Source of the DNA: an uncultured Chlorobiaceae bacterium
Lineage (GTDB): Bacteria > Bacteroidota > Chlorobiia > Chlorobiales > Chlorobiaceae
Direction: 5' to 3'
DNA length: 49,858 bases
NCBI GenBank assembly: GCA_903908555.1
Contig: CAIVSG010000143.1
Span: 1 to 49,858, forward strand
In this document: in pieces, positions 33,888 through 41,363 of the stretch
Position numbering within the stretch: position 1 is the stretch's first letter
Layout: each line of letters starts with the position of its first letter
Notes under the pieces: model-generated
The model's database searches: none
Told to the model about the DNA's origin: nothing
What the model saw: the letters and a program-made list of their open reading frames with translations, nothing else
Program-made: the position numbers and the translations under genes

Positions 33888-35873
33888 ATGGACAATAAAG
33901 TAAAACATACTACCGATCTGCATTCCGGCCTGCTTTACGTTTTTTATGCTCTCGTCATTACCTCTCTTGCCGGGTGGGTGATAACCATAAACGGCCTAGG
34001 ACCGCTTGACGACCATCAGTTTATCAGCACTTTATTTCAAGGCAAATGCTTTGGCGCATATTTTTCACCTGAATTGGGTCGTTTTTTTCCATTGACAGCA
34101 CAGGAGTTTGTTTTTGCGTCCTGGCTCTATACTCCCTCTCCCCCTCTGTTTTTTGCAATCAACGCCTTCAAAGTAATTCTATTAGGATTTGTATTGCATC
34201 GTTGCCTGGCACTGACAAAAATCAATACACTCTCTCTTGCTGTTTTATGGAGCCTCCCACTGCTTTCAATAGGCCTTGCTAATTCGGTATGCAGACTGCA
34301 TGTCGGAGAGTTGAATATCCTGCTCTTAACGCTCGTTATGGCTTGGTCGACGTTATCAATCGAGTCAAGAGGTGACGTTGGATCAACATCCGATCGCTTT
34401 AGAGCTTTTGTCGGTGTAGCGGCGTTAGTGGTCGCTTTTTTTTATAAGGAGTTGGCTTTTGTTTTCGCCCTGTCATTTGGCGCTTCTGAGCTTGTACGTC
34501 ATTATCGAAGGGCGGGTAAAATGGCATCCATACGATTATGGGCAATATTACTTGCCGGTGCTCTCTATGTTGCCGGTTACAGCCTCTGGCGTAGCATATA
34601 CTGCACGGGTGCTTATAGTGGTTTTCATGATATTTCTCTTTTGGATATCCTGTTGCTTTTTTCCCGTAATGATCCGTTCATCATCTTTATTGTTCTGCCT
34701 CTCTTGGCACTTCGATTATTACTGATCATTCGGAATGCAACGCACCACACCGTCTATGACTCTTTCCTGGTCGCCGCAACTGCCTATAGTGTTGCATTTA
34801 TAACACTGGGAATGTATAACACCTATTATCTGCTTCCCAGCTATGGATTTGCAGTATGTGGTGTCGCCGGAATTTTTGCGTTGCCCGCTGCCACCGGGAT
34901 CTATAAAAGGCTTGTGATTACTGGCTCAACTGCTTGCTGTGTCTATACGTTGCCCATAGCATTCTCAGATATACAGTCTCTGCATGAGACGGCCAATAAT
35001 CATTATCGGTTTGTTCACGCTCTGTCGGAATGGGTCTGGAAAAATCCGATGGAAAACCGGAAACCCCGTCATCTGGTTCTTGTCGGAGTAACTCCAGGAA
35101 ACGGAGTAGAGGTTCTTGTAAGTTTAAAAACATTTCTTCTCTCGCTCGGCACACCTGACTCTTCTTTTCAAGTTATAGCTGCCGAGGCTACGGACAATCG
35201 TAAAATCAGCACGTTTTATAATGTTGGTAATACTGCCGGATACAAGCCGGTAAAGAATGATCTCCTGATTTTTAATCCTTATCAAAACGTCGTTTCACGT
35301 CCCCCCATGCTCTCGCCATCATACCACGAAGTTCTCAGAAGTGAATCGGAATATGCACTACCCCGATGGTCTTCGAAAGAGTGGGTCCACTTTTATTTGC
35401 GAAATCCACACACGTTCAGTGCTCTGTTGTCAGACAATATGCGCTACTCTGGCTATGCAGCACTCTTGCTTGACCGCTCGGCAGTCCTGACTACTTCTCT
35501 TGTACCACTGCAATCGACAGCCTACCAGACCGGGCCCATTACGTTGCCCTCTCGGATGCGCGTTGGGACAAGCCGTCAAGTAGATGTTTTAATTGAAAAT
35601 ACAGGCAAAGAAGTGTGGCCGTCAAACGGTACATTATCCCCTGGGATGTTTGTCAACATCTCTTATCGCTGGTTTAATGCAGACAATCAAATGATTCTTG
35701 ATGGTGACCGTTCACCGATTCCGGAACCTATGCAACCTCATGATATCGCAAAAGTTTCAATAGTACTTGTAACACCAAAAAAAACAGGTAAATACAAGTT
35801 ACTTATTACTCCCGTGCAGGAAGGAGTGCAGTGGTTCCCGGGGGTTAAACCGTATGAGATTGAAATTTATTAG
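33888..35873 (+). CDS. GT-C-like integral membrane protein with C-terminal Ig-like domain
   Basis: A 661-aa protein. The first half has about ten membrane helices (residues about 15-380). After helix 1 an acidic loop, GLGPLDDHQFI (about 37-47), matches the Asp motif expected in the first outer loop of GT-C transferases. Residues about 400-530 are soluble. The C-terminal 100 residues (about 560-661) form an Ig-like beta domain with NTGKEVWPSNG, ISYRWFNADNQ, PEPMQPHDIAKVSIVL and KTGKYKLLITPVQEGVQWF. As the third gene of a Gtr-like set it would move the lipid-linked sugar onto a glycan or protein at the periplasmic face. That role is inferred; no family name is certain. Confidence 0.7.
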   Translation: MDNKVKHTTDLHSGLLYVFYALVITSLAGWVITINGLGPLDDHQFISTLFQGKCFGAYFSPELGRFFPLTAQEFVFASWLYTPSPPLFFAINAFKVILLGFVLHRCLALTKINTLSLAVLWSLPLLSIGLANSVCRLHVGELNILLLTLVMAWSTLSIESRGDVGSTSDRFRAFVGVAALVVAFFYKELAFVFALSFGASELVRHYRRAGKMASIRLWAILLAGALYVAGYSLWRSIYCTGAYSGFHDISLLDILLLFSRNDPFIIFIVLPLLALRLLLIIRNATHHTVYDSFLVAATAYSVAFITLGMYNTYYLLPSYGFAVCGVAGIFALPAATGIYKRLVITGSTACCVYTLPIAFSDIQSLHETANNHYRFVHALSEWVWKNPMENRKPRHLVLVGVTPGNGVEVLVSLKTFLLSLGTPDSSFQVIAAEATDNRKISTFYNVGNTAGYKPVKNDLLIFNPYQNVVSRPPMLSPSYHEVLRSESEYALPRWSSKEWVHFYLRNPHTFSALLSDNMRYSGYAALLLDRSAVLTTSLVPLQSTAYQTGPITLPSRMRVGTSRQVDVLIENTGKEVWPSNGTLSPGMFVNISYRWFNADNQMILDGDRSPIPEPMQPHDIAKVSIVLVTPKKTGKYKLLITPVQEGVQWFPGVKPYEIEIY

Positions 35874-35874
35874 T

Positions 35875-35914
35875 CGATGCTCTCTATTTAAAACAACAGA
35901 GATCGTATATTTTT
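35875..35914 (+). terminator. Possible terminator between the GT-C-like gene and gmd
   Basis: CGATgCTCT (from 35875) can pair with AGAGATCG (35898-35905) around a 14-nt loop with one bulged G. The stem is followed by tatattttt. The stem is imperfect, so the strength is uncertain. Confidence 0.45.
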
Positions 35915-35969
35915 AATTGCTATTGCTGAGAAACTTATTCATTCTCAACTATTAAGGAACACTCTACTT

Positions 35970-37052
35970 ATGAAAAAAGCTTTGATAACAGGTGTCACCG
36001 GCCAGGACGGAGCATATCTGGCTGAATTTCTCCTTGGAAAAGGATATGAAGTTCATGGTATCAAACGCCGGTCGTCACTGTTCAATACAGACCGCATTGA
36101 CCACCTTTATCAGGATCCTCATGCTAAAAGCCTGCAATTTGTGCTTCATTATGGTGATCTGACCGACTCGTCAAATCTGACAAGCATTATCCAGCAGGTA
36201 CAACCGGACGAAATCTATAATCTCGGAGCCCAGAGTCATGTAGCTGTCTCTTTTGAAGAGCCTGAATATACCGCTGATGTAGACGGACTGGGTGCACTTC
36301 GCATTCTTGAAGCTATCCGTATACTGGGACTTACCAATAAAACTAAATTTTATCAGGCAAGCTCTTCTGAGCTCTATGGCATGGTCCAGGAAGTCCCTCA
36401 AAAGGAAACCACTCCTTTTTACCCAAGAAGCCCTTATGGCGTTGCCAAGCTCTATGCTTACTGGATTACGGTCAATTACCGTGAGTCTTATGGCATCTAC
36501 GCCTGTAACGGTATTCTCTTCAACCATGAAAGCCCTCTCAGAGGAGAGACGTTTGTTACCCGCAAGATTACCCGAGCACTTGCCCGAATAAAACTTGGGC
36601 TCCAGGAGTGCCTTTTTCTTGGCAATCTTGATGCACTTCGCGACTGGGGACATGCAAAGGATTATGTTGAAATGCAGTGGCTGATGCTTCAGCAGGAAAA
36701 AGCGGAAGACTTTGTTATTGCATCCGGCGAACAGCATAGCGTCCGTGAGTTTGTAGATGCTGCAGCAGAAGAAGCTGCCATATCCATTACATGGCAGGGC
36801 AAAGGGATTGACGAAAAAGGATATGATGCTACTGGTAAATGCATTGTCGCTGTTGACCACCGCTATTTCCGACCCGCAGAAGTTGATACCCTGCTTGGCG
36901 ATGCCACCAAGGCACACAAAAAGCTCGGATGGACACCGAAAATCAGTTTTAAGGAGCTTGTTACAGAGATGATGCATGAAGATCTGAAAAGCGCAAGCAG
37001 AGATGAACTGGTTAAAAAGCATGGTTATAACACCTATGACTATCACGAGTAG
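35970..37052 (+). CDS. gmd: GDP-mannose 4,6-dehydratase
   Basis: A 360-aa short-chain dehydratase of normal Gmd length. The NADP site is [19 protein letters not shown] (residues about 4-22), followed by the Gmd-specific [14 protein letters not shown]. The catalytic set is visible: SSSELYG (about 132-138, Ser/Glu) and [12 protein letters not shown] (about 155-166, Tyr-x3-Lys). [20 protein letters not shown] and [17 protein letters not shown] are also diagnostic. It turns GDP-D-mannose into GDP-4-keto-6-deoxy-mannose, the branch point to GDP-L-fucose (Fcl, encoded at 37892) and GDP-D-rhamnose. AAGGA precedes the ATG by 11 nt. A seven-unit heptamer array starts 6 bp after the stop. Confidence 0.97.
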   Translation: MKKALITGVTGQDGAYLAEFLLGKGYEVHGIKRRSSLFNTDRIDHLYQDPHAKSLQFVLHYGDLTDSSNLTSIIQQVQPDEIYNLGAQSHVAVSFEEPEYTADVDGLGALRILEAIRILGLTNKTKFYQASSSELYGMVQEVPQKETTPFYPRSPYGVAKLYAYWITVNYRESYGIYACNGILFNHESPLRGETFVTRKITRALARIKLGLQECLFLGNLDALRDWGHAKDYVEMQWLMLQQEKAEDFVIASGEQHSVREFVDAAAEEAAISITWQGKGIDEKGYDATGKCIVAVDHRYFRPAEVDTLLGDATKAHKKLGWTPKISFKELVTEMMHEDLKSASRDELVKKHGYNTYDYHE

Positions 37053-37057
37053 GAATA

Positions 37058-37260
37058 GTTGGCAGTGGGCAGTGGGCAGTTGGCAGTGGGCAGTTGGCAG
37101 TTGGCAGTGATATGAGTGAAAAAAAGAAGAAGTAACAACCTGATCAATGCCATATGAGCATGCCATCGATCCCTGTCATTCCGAGTTCCCGCGAGGAATC
37201 TCAACTCAGCACTCAGCACTCTCTGTCCTTCATCTTCCCTGCCGACTGCCAACTGCCAAC
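37058..37260. repeat. Composite heptamer-bounded element, copy 1
   Basis: Left arm: seven perfect-length tandem units GT(T/G)GGCA (37058-37106). A core of about 95 bp follows, containing atatgagcat and a tgtcattccgag...cgaggaatc segment of a kind dispersed in many bacteria. Then come CTCAGCA units (from 37205). Right arm: three TGCC(A/G)AC units (37240-37260), inverted relative to the left arm, so the ends could pair. The same order recurs at 37825-38007. The two copies flank brnTA. Confidence 0.75.
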
Positions 37261-37305
37261 TCAGCCCTTTCCTTCCTACTATATTCTCTTCCCATTATGT
37301 ATATT

Positions 37306-37339
37306 CATGGTATAATAATGATATCACTATTATACCATG
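37306..37339. promoter_or_regulatory. Operator-like palindrome overlapping the brnT start codon
   Basis: A 34-bp inverted repeat, CATGGTATAAT... mirrored by ...ATTATACCATG, matches at 16 of 17 arm positions. It contains a perfect -10 box TATAAT (37311-37316), and its last bases are the ATG of brnT (37337-37339). No Shine-Dalgarno sequence fits between. Binding by the antitoxin BrnA, known to repress its own operon in other bacteria, is the likely purpose. Confidence 0.7.
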
Positions 37340-37606
37340 AAATTTGAATTCGACCCTGAAAAAAGCAAACTGAACAAGGAAAAACACGGAATTGATTTTT
37401 TTGAAGCTCAAGCGCTATGGGAAGATGAATATCTCATTGAGATACCAGCAAAAACAATTGGTGAAAATCGATTTATTGTAATAGGAACCATTTTGAGTAA
37501 ATGCTGGTCGGGAGTAGTAACCTATAGAAATGACACCATAAGAATAATATCAGTTCGAAGATCTCGACATGAGGAGGTAGAAATCTATGAAAACTCAGGA
37601 ATTTGA
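37337..37606 (+). CDS. brnT: BrnT-family toxin
   Basis: An 89-aa protein of the BrnT (DUF497) family, ribonuclease toxins with a RelE-like fold. Diagnostic parts are FEFDPEKSKLNKEKHGIDF (residues about 3-21), FFEAQALWED, RFIVIGTI, and the C-terminal IRIISVRRSRHEEVEIYE with its conserved Arg residues. The length is normal. The start codon lies inside a 34-bp palindrome and no ribosome site is visible, so initiation may be near-leaderless. The gene overlaps brnA by 20 nt. The module sits between two related heptamer-bounded elements, interrupting the gmd-fcl pathway block. Confidence 0.9.
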   Translation: MKFEFDPEKSKLNKEKHGIDFFEAQALWEDEYLIEIPAKTIGENRFIVIGTILSKCWSGVVTYRNDTIRIISVRRSRHEEVEIYENSGI

Positions 37607-37808
37607 TACGAAATTTGATGCTGGTGAAGATATAACCAGCCACCTTGACCTAAGCACTGCCCGTCGGGTCAAACAACAGCATAAACGCGTAAATGTTGAT
37701 TTTCCGGTATGGATGATCGAGTCACTCGACAAAGAAGCAAAACGCCTTGGCGTATCACGTCAGTCAGTCATAAAAGTATGGCTAGGCGAGCGATTGATGA
37801 AAGCATGA
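37587..37808 (+). CDS. brnA: BrnA-family antitoxin
   Basis: A 73-aa protein with a disordered acidic N-terminus (FDAGEDITSHLDLS) and a C-terminal ribbon-helix-helix DNA-binding domain: strand KRVNVDFPVWMIESLDKEAKRLG, then VSRQSVIKVWLGERLMKA. This order (toxin-binding part first, DNA-binding part last) is typical of BrnA. GAGGAGGT lies about 8 nt before ATG 37587, inside the brnT coding region, so the antitoxin should be translated more strongly than the toxin. It probably represses the operon at the palindrome over the brnT start. The next heptamer array begins 17 bp after the stop. Confidence 0.88.
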   Translation: MKTQEFDTKFDAGEDITSHLDLSTARRVKQQHKRVNVDFPVWMIESLDKEAKRLGVSRQSVIKVWLGERLMKA

Positions 37809-37824
37809 AAGAAAGGGAAGAGAG

Positions 37825-38070
37825 TTGGCAGTTGGCAGTTGGCAGTATAAATAGTAAAAAAAAGAGGTCGTAACAAACAGATCAAAGCAATATGAGCATA
37901 CTTTCGTTACCATCTCTCCCTGCCATTCCAAGGGGTACCAAGGAATCAAAACTCAGCACTCTCTTTCCCTCATCTTCCCTGCCAACTGCCGACTGCCCAC
38001 TGCCAACTATTCCCTCTTCCCTCTTCCCTCAGCACTCAGCACTCAGCACTCAGCACTTTCTTTCTCAGCA
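37825..38070. repeat. Composite heptamer-bounded element, copy 2, entering the fcl coding region
   Basis: Left arm: three GTTGGCA units (37825-37845). The core contains atatgagcat (37890-37899), as in copy 1, and here its ATG opens the fcl frame. The inverted right arm has four TGCC(A/G/C)AC units (37980-38007). Four tandem CTCAGCA units (38028-38055) and one more (38064-38070) follow, ending 4 bp before the codon for the first conserved Fcl residue. Confidence 0.78.
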
Positions 38071-38992
38071 CTCTAAGATTTACATCGCCGGCCATCGTGG
38101 CATGGTAGGATCCGCCATAGTGCGTCTCTTGGAGGCGAAGGGCTATACGAACATTCTTGTCAGAACACGCGAAGAACTTGACCTCACCAGCCAGATCGAT
38201 GTTCACCGGTTTCTCACTGAGGAAAAGCCTGACTATATTTTTCTGGCTGCTGCCAAAGTGGGGGGCATTCATGCCAACAATACGTTCAGGGCTGATTTTA
38301 TCTATGAGAATCTTATCGTTGAAACAAACATCATTCATGGTGCATGGTTAGCTGGCGTGAAGTGCCTGTTGTTTCTGGGGTCAAGCTGTATTTATCCGCG
38401 CGATTGTCCTCAGCCAATCAGGGAGGAGTACCTACTGAGCGGACCGCTCGAACAGACTAACGAGCCGTATGCCATAGCCAAAATAGCGGGGCTGAAGCTC
38501 TGCGAGAGTTATAACCGGCAGTATGGCACAAACTATGTTTCAGTGATGCCGACCAATCTTTACGGTCCAAATGACAACTACTGCCTGCTTGGAAGCCATG
38601 TCCTTCCTGCCCTGATAAGAAAGACCCATGAAGCAAAACTTCGAGGTGATAAGCAGTTGACAGTATGGGGAACTGGTACCCCAAGGCGTGAATTTCTGTA
38701 TGTTGACGATATGGCTGAAGCCTGTATTTTTTTGATGGAAAACGGTGTCCATGAAGGTCTGTTCAACGTTGGGACTGGAAGTGATGTGACCATACGTGAA
38801 CTGGCAGAAACCGTCATGGCTGTGGTGAGTTTTAATGGTTACCTGAGTTTTGATACTTCACATCCTGATGGTACACCTAGAAAATTGCTCGATGTAAGCC
38901 GGCTCAAAGCTCTTGGGTGGGAAGCACATACAGGGTTGCATGAAGGGATTACGAGGGCATACAAGGATTTCCTGCAAAATACCGCGGACTGA
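37892..38992 (+). CDS. fcl: GDP-L-fucose synthase with a repeat-derived N-terminal extension
   Basis: A 366-aa frame. From residue 62 it is a normal Fcl (GMER): KIYIAGHRGMVGSAIVRLLE (NADP site), AAAKVGGIHANNT, FLGSSCIYPRDCPQPI (catalytic Ser/Cys), NEPYAIAKIAGLKLCESYN (Tyr-x3-Lys), PTNLYGPNDNY, and HPDGTPRKLLDVSRL. It converts the Gmd product to GDP-L-fucose. The first 61 residues, rich in Ser, Pro, Leu and Thr, are encoded by the heptamer element. No in-frame ATG, GTG or TTG exists between 37892 and the Met inside GHRGM, whose use would cut the cofactor site. The element therefore seems to supply the start. No strong ribosome site precedes it. Expression is unproven. Confidence 0.88.
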   Translation: MSILSLPSLPAIPRGTKESKLSTLFPSSSLPTADCPLPTIPSSLFPQHSALSTQHFLSQHSKIYIAGHRGMVGSAIVRLLEAKGYTNILVRTREELDLTSQIDVHRFLTEEKPDYIFLAAAKVGGIHANNTFRADFIYENLIVETNIIHGAWLAGVKCLLFLGSSCIYPRDCPQPIREEYLLSGPLEQTNEPYAIAKIAGLKLCESYNRQYGTNYVSVMPTNLYGPNDNYCLLGSHVLPALIRKTHEAKLRGDKQLTVWGTGTPRREFLYVDDMAEACIFLMENGVHEGLFNVGTGSDVTIRELAETVMAVVSFNGYLSFDTSHPDGTPRKLLDVSRLKALGWEAHTGLHEGITRAYKDFLQNTAD

Positions 38993-39029
38993 CTTTGGCA
39001 GGAAACTCTGAAATTAAAGGGAAAAAGTA

Positions 39030-39992
39030 ATGAGAGCGTTAATATGTGGCATTTCAGGTCAGGATGGGGCTTACCTTGCCCAGCTTTTGCTTGAAAAAGG
39101 GTATGAGGTTATTGGTAGTTCTAGAGATGCTCAGATCAGCAGTTTCAGTAATCTTGTTCGACTGGGCATACGGCAAAACGTCCGGTTGGAATCTATGGCA
39201 TTAAATGATTTTCGAAGTGTTCTGCAGGTTGTGAGCCGGACTCAACCTGATGAAATATATAACCTGGCCGGACAAAGCTCAGTTGCACTTTCTTTTGAAC
39301 AACCGGTAGAAACCCTTGAAAGCATTCTCTCTGCTACCATAAACCTGATGGAGGCCATACGATTCCTTGATCGGCCCATTCGTCTTTATAACGCAGGGTC
39401 GGGTGAATGCTTCGGTGATACTTTGAAGGATGCAGCAAATGAAGAGACTCCTTTTCGCCCGAGAAGTCCGTATGCTGTTGCAAAAGCTGCGGCTTTCTGG
39501 CAGGTAGCTAATTATCGTGAAGCTTATGGGTTGTTTGCTGCAACAGGGATTTTGTTTAACCATGAATCGCCATTACGACCAGAGCGGTTTGTCACACGAA
39601 AAATAGTTGCTGCTGCCTGCCGTATCGCCAATGGAAGCGGAGAACGTCTGCGATTGGGGAACACATCAATTCAACGTGACTGGGGATGGGCACCTGAATA
39701 TGTTGAGGCAATGTGGAGTATGCTGCAGAGAGAACGAGCGGAGGACCTTGTAATTGCCACAGGAAAGAGCCATTCACTGGCAGAGTTTGCTGACCTTGCT
39801 TTTCAGTATTTTGGTTTGAAATGGCAGGATCATACCGATATTGACCCATTGATATTCCGAACAACAGATATTCCTTACAGTTGCGGGGATGCAGGAAAAG
39901 CGTTACTTAAAACCGAATGGAAGGCCGAGACAGATATGCCGGGTGTTGTGTTGAAAATGATAGAAGCTGAATTGAAGGGCTTCAAGAAATAG
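39030..39992 (+). CDS. Second GDP-mannose 4,6-dehydratase-like enzyme (short form)
   Basis: A 320-aa short-chain dehydratase/reductase closest in pattern to Gmd: [19 protein letters not shown] (cofactor site), NAGSGECFGD (Ser/Glu region, about residues 127-136), RPRSPYAVAKAAAFW (Tyr-x3-Lys, about 147-161) and [17 protein letters not shown]. It is about 40 residues shorter than the gmd product at 35970, lacking the Gmd-specific RRSS stretch and the YFRPAEVD tail. It may be a second dehydratase or have shifted to a related NDP-sugar; 4-reductases (Rmd) belong to the same superfamily. AGGG lies about 9 nt upstream of ATG 39030. It follows fcl by 37 bp, probably in one operon. Confidence 0.85.
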   Translation: MRALICGISGQDGAYLAQLLLEKGYEVIGSSRDAQISSFSNLVRLGIRQNVRLESMALNDFRSVLQVVSRTQPDEIYNLAGQSSVALSFEQPVETLESILSATINLMEAIRFLDRPIRLYNAGSGECFGDTLKDAANEETPFRPRSPYAVAKAAAFWQVANYREAYGLFAATGILFNHESPLRPERFVTRKIVAAACRIANGSGERLRLGNTSIQRDWGWAPEYVEAMWSMLQRERAEDLVIATGKSHSLAEFADLAFQYFGLKWQDHTDIDPLIFRTTDIPYSCGDAGKALLKTEWKAETDMPGVVLKMIEAELKGFKK

Positions 39993-40085
39993 CAGTTCGA
40001 ATGAGTCTCCATAAAATATCTCATTACCCCGACGTATAACTCTGCAAAAAAATATTCAGCCAGATTCCCAGCATTTCTGTACGCA

Positions 40086-41186
40086 TTAAGAGACCTTTTT
40101 TAACTGCTTGCCATAGCCGCTGCGAAGACCGAGAAATGGTTTTTCTATGGTTTCATAGCTAAGTGTGGCTGCTATCCAAGTCAGACCATACAGTCCGCTT
40201 GCCATTATAACTCCATCGACCATAGAATTACCGGTGATTATCCAAACTCCGAATGCCTCAAATGTCAGGTAAATAACCAGCGCATGCATCAGATAAAATG
40301 AAAAACTGATTTCTCCCCCCCGCCGCATAAATCTGTCTAACCATTGAGGTAAAGCAAAGCTTGCCGAGACCCATGCTGTAATAAACAGAGCCCAGCCAGA
40401 GGCTTCCAGCATTGACCAGAAAATCCAGAATACATCCTTTTGTATCGGGAAAAAAAAGCTTGCATAACGAGACTGAACGGCACTGTTTAAAAACACAACA
40501 ACCACAGCCCCAATCAACAGCAAATTGCCTCGTCGTAAGAGAAAGTCCTTGAAGCGACTGTAGAGCAAAGCTGCCAACATACCAATGAGAAACTGGTCAA
40601 ACCGGCCAACGAGGGTTGAGTATAACATGTGTTTGCTGCGCTCCGTAACCCCGTAGGCTCCAAGCTTGAATAAGAGCATGAGCAGCAGAAGTTTCAGCAG
40701 GTATGAAGGCCCTTTTTCGCGGGCAAACCTGCCGAGAAAAGGAAAAAGCAGATAGAAGGTGAACTCCAGAGAAATAGTCCATGCAGCACCGGTGATAAAG
40801 TGGTTGGATGTTGGTGCTTTACCGATGTTGGAAAAAAACAGGTAAAGAATGTCCTGGGGCCTGAAGTCATCGCGTACAATAGAAATAGCAAGAAAAAATA
40901 CCGTTAAAAACATGGGGAAAATACGAAGAACTCGGTTGCGTAAAAACCGCTTGTAGTCAATAACCGGGTTATGCAAGGCTATCAGCATGAAAAGAAAACC
41001 GGAGAGCGTAAAAAAAAGACCTACTCCGGTATGCCCTTCGGTGATAAGACCAAGCCAGGGATAGTCGCTCTGTGCCTGCCAGTGAAAGTAGTAGTAGTGA
41101 GAAAAATGGAAAAAAAAGACCAGAGTGGCAGCAAAAAAACGCACATGATCCAGGCGCGGTAAATGAGGGAGATTATTGGAATCCAT
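40086..41186 (-). CDS. Acyltransferase-3 family membrane protein (OafA-like)
   Basis: A protein of about 366 aa with ten or so membrane helices. It opens LPRLDHVRFFAATLVFFFHF, whose Arg and His match the catalytic region of acyltransferase-3 proteins, then GHTGVGLFFTLSGFLF (about residues 50-65) and the basic loop RFLRNRVLRIFPMF. These enzymes O-acetylate (or otherwise acylate) exported sugars. ATG 41186 is chosen near the conserved start; a GTG at 41225 is also open. It could modify LPS or the glycan made by the nearby clusters. It is convergent with the gmd-like gene and transcribed separately from the lipid A acyltransferase gene upstream. Confidence 0.87.
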   Translation of the reverse strand: MDSNNLPHLPRLDHVRFFAATLVFFFHFSHYYYFHWQAQSDYPWLGLITEGHTGVGLFFTLSGFLFMLIALHNPVIDYKRFLRNRVLRIFPMFLTVFFLAISIVRDDFRPQDILYLFFSNIGKAPTSNHFITGAAWTISLEFTFYLLFPFLGRFAREKGPSYLLKLLLLMLLFKLGAYGVTERSKHMLYSTLVGRFDQFLIGMLAALLYSRFKDFLLRRGNLLLIGAVVVVFLNSAVQSRYASFFFPIQKDVFWIFWSMLEASGWALFITAWVSASFALPQWLDRFMRRGGEISFSFYLMHALVIYLTFEAFGVWIITGNSMVDGVIMASGLYGLTWIAATLSYETIEKPFLGLRSGYGKQLKKVS

Positions 41187-41363
41187 CAATGATGCAATCA
41201 GATATTGATTCGGCAAAAATTGCACAAGTTAAACGGGGCCAATTACATTATTAAATGTAAAGGTTTATTACTCAAGAGAGAATTTTGGGGCGTCATGAAA
41301 GCGTGTTTTTTTGAGTCTGATTGTACGCTAAAAAGTGATTTTTCATCTACATTAAACTTATGG

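Noticed and set aside
36171..37166. 331-aa open frame antisense to gmd
   Set aside because: It is a shadow of a highly conserved gene, and its start is read from heptamer units (repeated QLPTAHC), which explains the long open frame.
37153..37317. Small frame from the ATG in element copy 1 (start MSMPSIPVIPSS)
   Set aside because: It matches the fcl leader of copy 2 because both come from the same element; it ends in non-coding sequence and is unlikely to be a gene itself.
37058..38070. CRISPR-like arrays
   Set aside because: The units are only 7 bp, tandem, and have no spacers; no cas genes are present.
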